NCBI GenBank assembly: GCA_900545225.1 | Contig: UQXZ01000015.1 | Span: 1-33,579, forward strand | From: an uncultured Eubacteriales bacterium | Lineage (GTDB): Bacteria > Bacillota > Clostridia > Lachnospirales > Lachnospiraceae | Direction: 5' to 3' | Length of the DNA: 33,579 bases | Shown here: in pieces, positions 1-7,116 of the stretch | Position numbering within the stretch: the stretch's first letter is position 1 | How the letters are laid out: each line of letters opens with the position of its first letter | Notes under the pieces: generated by a model | Told to the model about the DNA's origin: nothing | Database searches by the model: none | Seen by the model: only the letters and a program-made list of their open reading frames with translations | Program-made: the position numbers and the translations under genes

Positions 1-70
1 GCTGTGCTGTGCTGTGCTGTGCTGTGCTGTGCTGTGCTGTGCTGTGCTGTGCTGTGCTGTGCTGTGCTGT
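1..70. repeat. Pentanucleotide microsatellite (GCTGT)n, at least 14 copies
   Basis: Fourteen perfect tandem copies of GCTGT (ACAGC on the minus strand) fill the first 70 bases, and the array is cut by the window edge, so 14 is a minimum. All three frames through the unit are open on both strands, so copy number changes would shift frame without adding stops. It lies just downstream of the minus-strand UPF0126-like gene. On the minus strand an ATG at 94-92 reads in frame into the repeat and out of the window. Five-base repeats of this kind cause slipped-strand phase variation in some bacteria; that role here is only inference. Confidence 0.95.
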
Positions 71-120
71 TAAGATTATAACTGTGACCTCCATGCCTGT
101 CTACCTACGTTGCAATATTT

Positions 121-432
121 CTATCTAAGCACAAATACGGCAATAGGCGCAACTAAAAGTGACACTGTATCACCTGCAGTATGCCATAAAATAACATACA
201 GCACTGCCCCAATGATAGATGTTGAAGCGTAAATGTCCTTATGGAGAATATACGGCTTCTGTCTTGCCATTATATCTCTGATAAGTCCACCACCGACACC
301 TGTAATAACACCAAGAAATATAAGTAAAAATGTCTCATTTCCGTGGCCTTCATTTATACCTACTGTAATACCTGTAATGGTAAATATTCCAAGTCCGATG
401 GCATCCATTACAGATATGATAAAGTCTGTCAT
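121..432 (-). CDS. Half-length UPF0126/TRIC-type membrane protein
   Basis: This 103-residue, three-helix membrane protein resembles the second repeat of UPF0126 (YadS/YicG) proteins, a family related to TRIC cation channels. It carries the family hallmarks DAIGLGIFTITG near residue 10 and GVITGVGGGLIRDI near residue 41, followed by a Pro-Tyr-Ile-Leu segment and an Ile-Tyr-Ala-Ser segment. Family members are usually about 200 residues with two such repeats and seven helices. Here the first repeat is absent and the C-terminus stops just at the conserved Leu-Arg. The start codon follows the stop of the CoA-disulfide reductase gene by two bases, so translation is probably coupled. It may be a truncated relic or a genuine half-size form. 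No terminator is visible before the repeat array. Confidence 0.6.
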   Translation of the reverse strand: MTDFIISVMDAIGLGIFTITGITVGINEGHGNETFLLIFLGVITGVGGGLIRDIMARQKPYILHKDIYASTSIIGAVLYVILWHTAGDTVSLLVAPIAVFVLR

Positions 433-434
433 GT

Positions 435-2126
435 TTATTTATCCATTCCACATGGTGTAGAAGCTTCAATAAGTGCATTTTCATTTTCTACAGTACTGTA
501 ATATCTGTATCCGCCTGCGAAGTTATACACATCAAAGCCATACCCCATAAGAATTCTTGAGGCAATATAACTTCTTAAACCGCTCTGGCATATTACGTAA
601 ATCTTTTTGTCCTTTGGAATCTCATTTATTCTGTTTCTGATTTCATCTACAGGAATATTTACAGAATTCTCAATATGACCTCTCTCAAATTCATATACAG
701 TTCTTGTATCAAGAATTATTGCATTGTCATCATTCTGGATGCGCTCTGTCTCTTCCATATACCACTGCTTTACAATGCCACTTTCCATGTTATCTGCTAT
801 TAAACCAAGAATATTTACAGGGTCCTTGGCTGATGAATAAGGAGGCGCATATGCAAGCTCTAATTCCTTTAAATCAATGGCTGTAAGGCCTGCTCTGATG
901 GCTGTTGCCAGTACATCAATTCTCTTATCGACTCCACCAAATCCGATAATCTGAGCGCCAAGGATTCTGTATGTATCCTTTTCAAATAAAAACTTAATGT
1001 TCATAAGCTTTCCGCCCGGATAATATGATGCATGGCTCATTGGAGAAATGATGATTTTCTCATATTTTAATCCTGCACTCTGAGCATCCTTTTCGCTTAT
1101 TCCTGTTTCAGCAGCTGTTAATTCAAATACCTTAATAATTGAGCTTCTCTGACTGCCCTTAAATACGCTGTTGCCACCGCAAATGTTGTTCGCTGCAATT
1201 CTTCCTTGTTTATTTGCAGGTCCTGCAAGAGGTATAAGTGTATCCTCATTTGTAACGTAATTCTTTACCTGAACTGCATCACCTACGGCGTAAATGTCCT
1301 TAACGGAAGTCTCCATTTTCTCATTTACAACGATACTTCCCTTTAAGCCGAGCTCACATCCTATTTCCTTTGCAAGCTCGCTTTCAGGTAAAACACCGAT
1401 TGCCATTACAACAATATCAGTCGGTATTCTTTCAACATCATCAAGTACGACCTCTAAGCCATTTTCCGATTCATCAATAGATGTTAATGTTATGCCAAGC
1501 TTTAAGTTCACACCGTTTTTACGCAATTCACCGTGAATTATGGCCGCCATGTCACTGTCAAAGCCTTTCATAACCTGCTTAGCCTTCTGAACAAGTGTTG
1601 TATTAATGCCTAATTTAGTTAAATTTTCACATAACTCAATTCCAATAAATCCCGCACCTACGATAACTGCATTTTTAATGCCATGCTCAAGCACGTAGTC
1701 CTTAATTCTGAATGAATCTTCTACTGTTCTTAAATGCATAACCCTGTCAGAGTTTATGCCCGGGATATTTGGTATTAAAGGTCTTGCTCCAGGAGAAAGA
1801 AGAAGCTTATCATAGCTTTCTTCAAATGTTTCTCCTGTAGTCAGGTTCTTAACCTCAACAGTCTTTTTGTCAGGATTGATTTTTGTAACTTCATGATGAA
1901 CCTTCATTGCAACATTGAAACGCTTGTTAAAGCTTTCAGGCGTCTGAAGTGTAAGAGCCTTTGGATCTTCAATGGCGCCACCAATAAAATATGGAAGTCC
2001 GCAGTTGGCATATGAAATATATCCGCTTTTTTCAAATACAACTATTTCAGCATTTTCATCTAATCTTCTTAATCTTGCAGCAGCTGTTGCACCCCCTGCT
2101 ACACCACCTACTATTACAACTTTCAT
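435..2126 (-). CDS. CoA-disulfide reductase with C-terminal rhodanese domain
   Basis: This 563-residue flavoprotein belongs to the pyridine nucleotide-disulfide oxidoreductase family, CoADR-RHD type, and is cytosolic. Such enzymes use NAD(P)H to reduce CoA disulfide, CoA persulfide or polysulfide. The N-terminus has the FAD-binding motif VGGVAGG. The sequence NCGLPYFIGG carries the single active-site Cys (about C42) typical of CoADR rather than a CxxxxC pair. A second nucleotide-binding segment (VIVGAGFIGIE) and the FAD motif YAVGDAV follow. Residues from about 460 form a rhodanese domain with active-site loop CQSGLRS (Cys about 513), which suggests persulfide handling. The start is supported by AAGGAG six bases upstream of ATG. 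The UPF0126-like gene follows two bases after its stop. Confidence 0.93.
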   Translation of the reverse strand: MKVVIVGGVAGGATAAARLRRLDENAEIVVFEKSGYISYANCGLPYFIGGAIEDPKALTLQTPESFNKRFNVAMKVHHEVTKINPDKKTVEVKNLTTGETFEESYDKLLLSPGARPLIPNIPGINSDRVMHLRTVEDSFRIKDYVLEHGIKNAVIVGAGFIGIELCENLTKLGINTTLVQKAKQVMKGFDSDMAAIIHGELRKNGVNLKLGITLTSIDESENGLEVVLDDVERIPTDIVVMAIGVLPESELAKEIGCELGLKGSIVVNEKMETSVKDIYAVGDAVQVKNYVTNEDTLIPLAGPANKQGRIAANNICGGNSVFKGSQRSSIIKVFELTAAETGISEKDAQSAGLKYEKIIISPMSHASYYPGGKLMNIKFLFEKDTYRILGAQIIGFGGVDKRIDVLATAIRAGLTAIDLKELELAYAPPYSSAKDPVNILGLIADNMESGIVKQWYMEETERIQNDDNAIILDTRTVYEFERGHIENSVNIPVDEIRNRINEIPKDKKIYVICQSGLRSYIASRILMGYGFDVYNFAGGYRYYSTVENENALIEASTPCGMDK

Positions 2127-2175
2127 AACCTGCTCCTTTCGACTGTTCTGGTATATGTTTCCAAGACTTTTGTCT

Positions 2176-2544
2176 TTAAATTTCTTTTTTCAATATATTA
2201 CTTCCTATTCTACCAAAATAAAAAGAGAACTTCTGTGATGAATTCACAAAAGTTCCCAAAAATTTATAATAGTCTGCACAGGTCTTTACAAACTCATCCT
2301 CATTCCTGTAGCTATTTGCAAAACCGTCTGTAGAAAGCATAAATAATGATGGTATGTTTTCATCAGAATTTCTTCTTCTGACTACAGAAACTGCCTTTTT
2401 CCAGGAATCCATCTTGCAAAGAGAATGGGTTTCCACGCCTAAGATTTTATCAGTCTCTAAAACAGGATCAACACCGTTATCATCCAATGGCACTTCTCTT
2501 CCCTTATCTGAGTGTGCCCTGAGGATTCTGTTATACGAATTGAA
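2176..2544 (-). pseudogene. Remnant of a PP2C-type serine/threonine phosphatase
   Basis: The frame is open from 2544 to 2176 and contains a recognisable C-terminal piece of a PPM/PP2C-like phosphatase: VDPVLETDKILGVETHS, then SLFMLSTDGFANSY with the conserved Ser-Thr-Asp-Gly metal-site motif, then a Lys-Thr-Cys-Ala-Asp-Tyr-Tyr segment. Homology-like sequence extends upstream of the GTG at 2493 to about 2530, so that GTG is not a real start; a TAA at 2545-2547 then closes the frame. The N-terminal metal-binding half is missing, and after about 2260 the frame runs into unrelated AT-rich residues. I therefore read it as a broken gene. The family call comes from memory of PP2C motifs and is moderately sure. 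Confidence 0.6.
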
Positions 2545-2547
2545 TTA

Positions 2548-2757
2548 TCTATCTGAGAATTTACAATATTGATTTTATACGTATTATTTTTCACTAATCT
2601 ATAATATCGCATAAAGATAATTATGATTGTTTTATATATTTAACTTACGATTATCAAGTGCATTACCCATGTTCTAATAAATTATTTCAAATATATTGCA
2701 TACTTACTTAATATATATAACTTATAATATATAAATGAAGATCAGCAATGCTGCAAA
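2548..2757. other. AT-rich gap without a recognisable gene
   Basis: About 210 bases of very AT-rich sequence separate the phosphatase remnant from the permease remnant. I see no open frame with coding character, no structured RNA and no transposon ends. It is probably decayed accessory DNA. Confidence 0.5.
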
Positions 2758-3558
2758 AGACTTTATTTCAAACAGCTCAATATGTTTATTGTGCGTCAGT
2801 TTTCCTGTAAGATTAATACGAATTTTGTATCGCTTTCTGTTGTCTGCATTGTCCTGATGCTGGTCATTGGAATCTTTTCCACTGGGTTCAGTATGCAGAA
2901 CATTTTATCAACTCAGCTACGTACGGAAATACCGTATGAGTATAGTGCCATAGACTATAATAATGGCGAATCGGATACGATTTTAAGCCAACTGCCCTCT
3001 GAAATTAAAGCAGCCTGATTGCAGACAGCTATGAATGCCGATACGATGATATGGAATGTACAGTGCGTGAGTGAAGATGCAGCAAAAGAATTTGGTACAT
3101 TGCTGGATAATTATAGTAAAAAGAGCGAAAGAGAATGTGCCTTTGTGCATTACGTAGGTAAGCAGCAAGTATATGAATCTTCGGTTACTACAAAGGCAAT
3201 TTACATTGGTATTGTATTTATGATAGCCTGTGCAGCAATCCTCGCCATTCAGCAGCTATCGGAAGCTACTGATAATGTAGAACGATACAATCTCCTGAAA
3301 AAACTGGGTGTCGAACGGCGTGAACTGAATCACGCACTATTCATCCAAATTCTTAGCTATTTTATGCTTCCGCTTTTACTGGCAGTGATTCATTCCATTG
3401 TTGGTTTGACGGTGGCAAGCCGTGGAGTTATCAAGGTGTTTGGAGATATGAATGTAGCATCCACAATCTTTGCAACATCGGTATTTATTGTGTTAGTGTC
3501 TGGAAGTTATTTCCTGCTGACCTATGTGGGAAGTAAAAGCGTTATTAACAAAGGATAG
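2758..3558 (+). pseudogene. Broken FtsX-like ABC transporter permease (BceB/antimicrobial-peptide type)
   Basis: The reading frame resembles the central and C-terminal part of FtsX-family permeases of peptide-antibiotic ABC transporters. Homology-like residues start before the ATG at 2782 (KRLYFKQLNMFIVRQF), followed by a membrane helix around LSVVCIVLMLVIGIF. An in-frame TGA at 3016-3018 interrupts the frame, and the same frame continues to 3558 with three more helices and the family segment YNLLKKLGVERRELNHALF. Typical proteins exceed 600 residues; here the N-terminal half and part of the extracellular region are gone. No partner ATPase gene is present. A terminator follows the stop. I infer a non-functional cargo remnant. 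Confidence 0.8.
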
Positions 3559-3562
3559 TAGT

Positions 3563-3600
3563 AAGGCAGATATATGACGGTTGTTTTATATCTGCCTTTT
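3563..3600 (+). terminator. Rho-independent terminator after the permease remnant
   Basis: A perfect 12-bp stem (AAGGCAGATATA at 3563-3574 with TATATCTGCCTT at 3587-3598) has a 12-base loop and ends in T residues. It lies a few bases after the stop of the broken permease, so it is the original terminator of that gene. Confidence 0.85.
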
Positions 3601-3664
3601 AAGTATTATCACATCATAACAGTCGTAAAAAATAAGAAGCATTTCAATCAGATCACCATGTCCG

Positions 3665-3682
3665 TTTCATTTTGTGTCATAC
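3665..3682 (+). repeat. 18-bp direct repeat, copy 1
   Basis: TTTCATTTTGTGTCATAC occurs here and again, identically, at 4582-4599. The two copies bracket the lipoprotein gene. The function is unknown; att-like or duplicated regulatory sites are possible. Confidence 0.7.
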
Positions 3683-3695
3683 TATTTTATATTAT

Positions 3696-3774
3696 TCCCT
3701 TGCCCTTGTGTATTCCCTTATCAGAGTTCGTAAACTCGTATGGGACGATATAACACAAGGGGAAGTCTAAGGGA
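3696..3774. other. Nested imperfect hairpin in a 340-bp gene-free stretch
   Basis: Between the permease terminator (3600) and the lipoprotein gene (3943) there is no gene. The stretch holds a nested inverted repeat: TCCCTT (3696-3701) with AAGGGA (3769-3774), CCCTTGTGT (3703-3711) with ACACAAGGG (3753-3761), an inner TCCC/GGGA pairing and an apical GAGTT-CGTA-AACTC stem. It could be a small RNA, a recombination site or a decayed MITE. I cannot decide which from sequence alone. Confidence 0.4.
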
Positions 3775-3942
3775 AAGCTCACCTGCAGCAAACTTAGTAT
3801 TTTCAAGGGCTTGAGAGATATTTGATAACAAAATATAACAGTTATTAAATTCCTTAGAATTTGTGAAATCTCAATTCCGGTTTATATTATATCCCCCGAA
3901 TCGTCAAGATTTACGGCTGTTTCAGGCTGTTTATGAGTGCTT

Positions 3943-4395
3943 TTACCCAATAGTGAATTCAGCTGCAACATCAAATGATTCATAGTTTTCCACATCATCA
4001 TAGTTCACAGTTTTTACAAGTCTGTATGTGCCATCTGGCAACTTGCCATAACCATTTTCCCATCCAATCTCCAATACAGCTGTTTCATTTGGTTTGAGAG
4101 TATATAGTGGCTGTATAAAGGCAACTTCAACATCTATCTTATGCCATTCACCATTCTCTTTTACTTCTATTCTATATGGTTCGTCATACTGAATATCTTT
4201 ATCACTATTATTAGCTAAAATAAATGTTGCACCTGTGTTTGTTAATGTGCCATCTTTTACGAATAAATTAACACCTTTTTCTGCGATTTCAACGTTAGAT
4301 ATCTCGCCCGTTTTAACCTCATTACCGGATGTTCCACATCCTGCAGCACCTAAAACCATCGCTGAACACATAACAGCTACTAATGCCTTTTTCAT
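3943..4395 (-). CDS. Secreted lipoprotein with Ig-like (Big_14-type) domain
   Basis: This 150-residue predicted lipoprotein starts with a Lys-Lys charged N-region, a hydrophobic core and a lipobox ending LGAAGC with Cys20 as the lipidation site, so it should be anchored on the outer face of the membrane. Residues about 45-150 resemble the bacterial immunoglobulin-like domain seen in Firmicute lipoproteins: a polar N-terminal strand, then an Asn-Asn-Ser-Asp turn, YTLKPNETAVLEIGW and LPDGTYRLVK. I chose ATG at 4395 over the GTG at 4404 because GAGGTG lies six bases before it. Its role is unknown; related domains occur beside sensor or resistance genes. It is the only intact gene in the decayed patch, and a coding-like fragment lies just upstream at 4411-4485. 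Confidence 0.8.
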   Translation of the reverse strand: MKKALVAVMCSAMVLGAAGCGTSGNEVKTGEISNVEIAEKGVNLFVKDGTLTNTGATFILANNSDKDIQYDEPYRIEVKENGEWHKIDVEVAFIQPLYTLKPNETAVLEIGWENGYGKLPDGTYRLVKTVNYDDVENYESFDVAAEFTIG

Positions 4396-4581
4396 AATCA
4401 ACACCTCACTTTAACCGTTTATATACACTTCAATATCTTCCGATGTAAATTTGTTTAAATCTTCATCCGATAACCCTTTCAAATTCTATATGCCCATTGT
4501 CTGTCATAACCTGTTATCTTTTATAATAACATACCGTGAAATATGAAACTATTGTTATGCACATAACACCAATTATTTCAA

Positions 4582-4599
4582 TTTCATTTTGTGTCATAC
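4582..4599 (+). repeat. 18-bp direct repeat, copy 2
   Basis: This copy is identical to 3665-3682. Unlike copy 1, it is part of a short inverted repeat, TTGTGTC-ATACG-GACACAA, which looks operator-like. It lies between the lipoprotein and the rpsI terminator. Confidence 0.7.
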
Positions 4600-4644
4600 G
4601 GACACAAATTCACACCCCTTCACACCACTTTCAAATTCCCCATA

Positions 4645-4686
4645 AACAAAATAAAGCCCTTGGAAACACTGGGTTTCCAAGGGCTT
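4645..4686 (-). terminator. Terminator of the rplM-rpsI operon
   Basis: A perfect 14-bp stem (4654-4667 with 4673-4686) has a 5-base loop, and on the minus strand it is followed by TTTATTTTG. It lies just downstream of rpsI. Confidence 0.9.
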
Positions 4687-4713
4687 GGTATATGTCCGAT
4701 AAATCGGTTGTAA

Positions 4714-5118
4714 TTATCTCTTTGAGAACTGTGGAGCCTTACGAGCCTTCTTAAGACCGTACTTCTTACGTTCCTTAGTTCTAGGATCTCTTGTAAGGTA
4801 TCCAGCCTGCTTTAAGATGTGACGATATTCTTCAGCGTTAACCTCAAGAAGAGCTCTTGAGATACCGTGTCTGATAGCACCAGCCTGACCTGTTGTACCA
4901 CCACCGTGAACGTTAACCTTTACATCATACTTGCCTTCTGTCTGAGTAGCAACAAATGGCTCAAGAGCAACTGTTCTAAGTGTCTCATCACCAAAATACT
5001 CATCTAAAGGTCTCTTGTTTACTGTAACTACGCCTGTACCAGGTGTTACATATACTCTTGCAATACTGCTTTTTCTTCTTCCTGTACCGTAAAATGCACC
5101 GTTTGCTGTTTTAGCCAA
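4714..5118 (-). CDS. rpsI: 30S ribosomal protein S9
   Basis: This 134-residue protein is S9/uS9 of the small ribosomal subunit; its C-terminal tail reaches the P-site tRNA. The N-terminus contains the family motif GTGRRKSSIARV. The middle has VNVHGGGTTGQAGAIRHGISRAL. The basic tail ends in Gln-Phe-Ser-Lys-Arg, the expected C-terminus. The length is normal. It lies 16 bases downstream of rplM, the usual arrangement, and ends at a strong terminator, so the pair forms a two-gene operon. The 3' end of rpsI is a known integration site for some integrative elements in other Firmicutes, which is relevant to the decayed genes beyond it. Confidence 0.98.
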   Translation of the reverse strand: MAKTANGAFYGTGRRKSSIARVYVTPGTGVVTVNKRPLDEYFGDETLRTVALEPFVATQTEGKYDVKVNVHGGGTTGQAGAIRHGISRALLEVNAEEYRHILKQAGYLTRDPRTKERKKYGLKKARKAPQFSKR

Positions 5119-5134
5119 TTTGAACCCTCCTCAA

Positions 5135-5563
5135 TTAGAAATTTAACTCTTCAGGCTTCTGTGCTGCATGATTATGCTCTGGACCAGCATATACATGAAG
5201 CTTCTTGTACATAGCGTGACCTAATGCAGCCTTTGGAAGCATTCCCTTTACTGCATGCTCGATAACTCTCTCTGGATGCTTCTCAAGTGCAACCTTAAGA
5301 GTTTCCTTCTTAACACCACCGATATAAGCTGAGTGACGAACATATTCCTTCTGCTCAAGCTTGTTACCTGTAAGCTTTACGTCCTTAGCGTTGATAACGA
5401 TTACATTATCACCACAGTCAAGAAATGGAACGAATGTTGGTTTATGCTTGCCTCTAAGGATAGAAGCAACCTTAGCAGATAAACGTCCTAATGTGTACTT
5501 TGACGCATCGATTACATACCATTTTCTCTCGATGTCTGCAGCTTTAGTTATTGTTGTGCTCAT
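5135..5563 (-). CDS. rplM: 50S ribosomal protein L13
   Basis: This 142-residue protein is L13/uL13, an early-assembling large-subunit protein. Family features visible are WYVIDASKYTLGRLSAKVA near the N-terminus, FLDCGDNVIVINA near residue 50 and the basic MLPKAALGHAMYKKLHVY segment near residue 110. The length matches the family. The start is preceded by GGAGG. It is the first gene of the rplM-rpsI operon, with a recognisable promoter and a hairpin-containing leader of about 140 bases upstream. Confidence 0.98.
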   Translation of the reverse strand: MSTTITKAADIERKWYVIDASKYTLGRLSAKVASILRGKHKPTFVPFLDCGDNVIVINAKDVKLTGNKLEQKEYVRHSAYIGGVKKETLKVALEKHPERVIEHAVKGMLPKAALGHAMYKKLHVYAGPEHNHAAQKPEELNF

Positions 5564-5705
5564 TATATTCCTCCAATAATTAAATGCTCAATTATTTATA
5601 TTAAAAAGTTCTATAAGACACATAACATAAACCGGGGCTAATCAGCGTACATTATTATCTCATAAATAACCGAGCACACGAGAACCGCTCCTCATGCACT
5701 CGGTT
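5564..5705 (-). promoter_or_regulatory. rplM leader with 5'-terminal hairpin (candidate L13 autoregulatory leader)
   Basis: Between the predicted transcription start (about 5703) and the rplM ATG lie about 140 bases. The first 38 (5705 to 5668) fold into a hairpin with an outer stem AACCGAG/CTCGGTT and further pairing inside. L13 leaders that bind the protein are known in Firmicutes, and position and compactness fit. I cannot confirm a match to that family's consensus by eye. Confidence 0.45.
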
Positions 5706-5709
5706 AAAA

Positions 5710-5738
5710 ATTATATTATAAGTAAAAACATTTTTCAA
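5710..5738 (-). promoter_or_regulatory. SigA-type promoter of rplM-rpsI
   Basis: On the minus strand, a TTGAAA -35 (5738-5733) and a perfect TATAAT -10 (5715-5710) are separated by 17 bases. The predicted start falls at the base of the leader hairpin. Confidence 0.8.
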
Positions 5739-5802
5739 TACCGTTTTTTGTATTTTTTAAAATATTTTTGTACTTATTGATATACATTTTCATTAAATTA
5801 CT

Positions 5803-7044
5803 TTATTTACTCTCTCCATCTTTCACTTTACCGATAATAAAGTTCTTAAGTGAAATCTGTCCACCGTAAATAGATGAGTTAAAGTTAACGATATATGCGA
5901 TAACGCACACAAGTGAAAGAGGAAGGATATTTGTAGGACCAAATACTTCAAGACCTATAAATATAGGAGCAATAAGTGTATTTGTTGCACTACCGAATAC
6001 TGCTGCATATCCCATCGCTGCAATCGCTTCAACAGGTAAGCCAAATACTGCACCAAGTACAAATCCAAGGCTTGCACCTATTGAGAATAAAGGAGTTACT
6101 TCACCACCCTGGAAGCCTATTGATAATGTAAATATTGTAAGTGCAAGTTTTACGATCCAGTCAAAGCTGTAAATGTCTCCGCCGTGGAAGCTGTTGCTTA
6201 TAAGATTTGTGCCAAGACCGCAATATCTTCCACCTAATGCGAAGAAAAGGATTGCTGCTAAAGGAATTGCCATAAAGAAAATTCTCTTGTAAGGGCTTTC
6301 AATTAAACTTTTGGCTTTTTTCTTACCAAATGCAAGGCCCTTGCTGAATAATAAGCCTGTAAGACCAAATGCTATACCTATAAGAACAAGTGGAATTACT
6401 GTATTAAATGATAATTCAACTGAACTTGTAATAGGTACATAGAACTTTTCAAGGCCTAATGAATTGGAAATGAAGCAGGCAAGGTATGATGCAACAACTG
6501 CACTTAATAATGCTTCATATACTAACGCACCACTGATGATAACCTCTAAGGCAAAGAAAATAGCAGCAAGTGGTGTCTGGAATAATCCTGAGAAGCCTGC
6601 AGCCATACCTATAACAAGTAATGTACGGCTGTCAGGAAGCTTGAATTTCTTACCTAATTCATGTGAAAATGTCGCACCTATCTGAACTGCAACACCTTCT
6701 CGTCCTGCACTACCACCAAAGAGGTGTGTAATCCATGTTCCGACCATAACAAGCGGAATTAAAAGAACAGGAATATGCTCTCTCTTATTTAAAGCTGTAT
6801 CAAATACAAGTCCCATTCCACCGAGACTTTCCTTACTGAACTTATAATACATTCCAATAATTAAAAGTCCTGCAAGTGGTAAAAATGGAATTAAAAACTG
6901 ATAATAAAGTGTACGGAAGTCACCTATTGCAATCAGCACTCTTCCAAAAAGTGCATCGATTGCGCCTACGGAAACTCCCACAATTCCTGCTAACACAAGG
7001 TACATCAGCAGATTTTTCATTTTTTCTTTGTTAAATTCCAACAT
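5803..7044 (-). CDS. CLC-type fluoride/proton antiporter (CLC-F)
   Basis: This 413-residue polytopic membrane protein of the CLC family probably exports fluoride in exchange for protons. Two features point to the fluoride-specific CLC-F subclass rather than chloride channels. The anion-coordinating loop reads GGMGL with Met (about M77) where chloride CLCs have Ser. The gating-glutamate motif reads GREGVAVQ (about 114-121) instead of GREGP. A GFQGGEVTP motif follows near residue 310. The frame extends upstream to 7152, but that part is a fluoride riboswitch. The real start is ATG at 7044, with GGAGG five bases before it. No terminator is obvious downstream. Confidence 0.93.
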   Translation of the reverse strand: MLEFNKEKMKNLLMYLVLAGIVGVSVGAIDALFGRVLIAIGDFRTLYYQFLIPFLPLAGLLIIGMYYKFSKESLGGMGLVFDTALNKREHIPVLLIPLVMVGTWITHLFGGSAGREGVAVQIGATFSHELGKKFKLPDSRTLLVIGMAAGFSGLFQTPLAAIFFALEVIISGALVYEALLSAVVASYLACFISNSLGLEKFYVPITSSVELSFNTVIPLVLIGIAFGLTGLLFSKGLAFGKKKAKSLIESPYKRIFFMAIPLAAILFFALGGRYCGLGTNLISNSFHGGDIYSFDWIVKLALTIFTLSIGFQGGEVTPLFSIGASLGFVLGAVFGLPVEAIAAMGYAAVFGSATNTLIAPIFIGLEVFGPTNILPLSLVCVIAYIVNFNSSIYGGQISLKNFIIGKVKDGESK

Positions 7045-7066
7045 GCTGTCCTCCATACAATGCAAA

Positions 7067-7116
7067 CAAAAAAGGCAGACAATACCTACATAAAAAATGT
7101 AGATATCATCAGCCTT
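7067..7116 (-). terminator. Expression-platform terminator of the fluoride riboswitch
   Basis: A 20-bp stem (7116-7097 with 7091-7072; one T-T mismatch and three G-T pairs) has a T-rich 5-base loop and is followed by a six-T run on the minus strand. It overlaps the aptamer's 3' end. Confidence 0.88.

Noticed and set aside
1..70. Possible CRISPR-like array
   Set aside because: The repeat unit is five bases with no spacers; it is a simple microsatellite.
2983..3168. Minus-strand frame opposite the permease relic
   Set aside because: It is antisense to a segment with clear permease homology in the plus-strand frame.
4536..4754. Plus-strand frame across the rpsI terminator
   Set aside because: It runs through a perfect terminator stem and antisense to rpsI, has no ribosome binding site and resembles no known protein.
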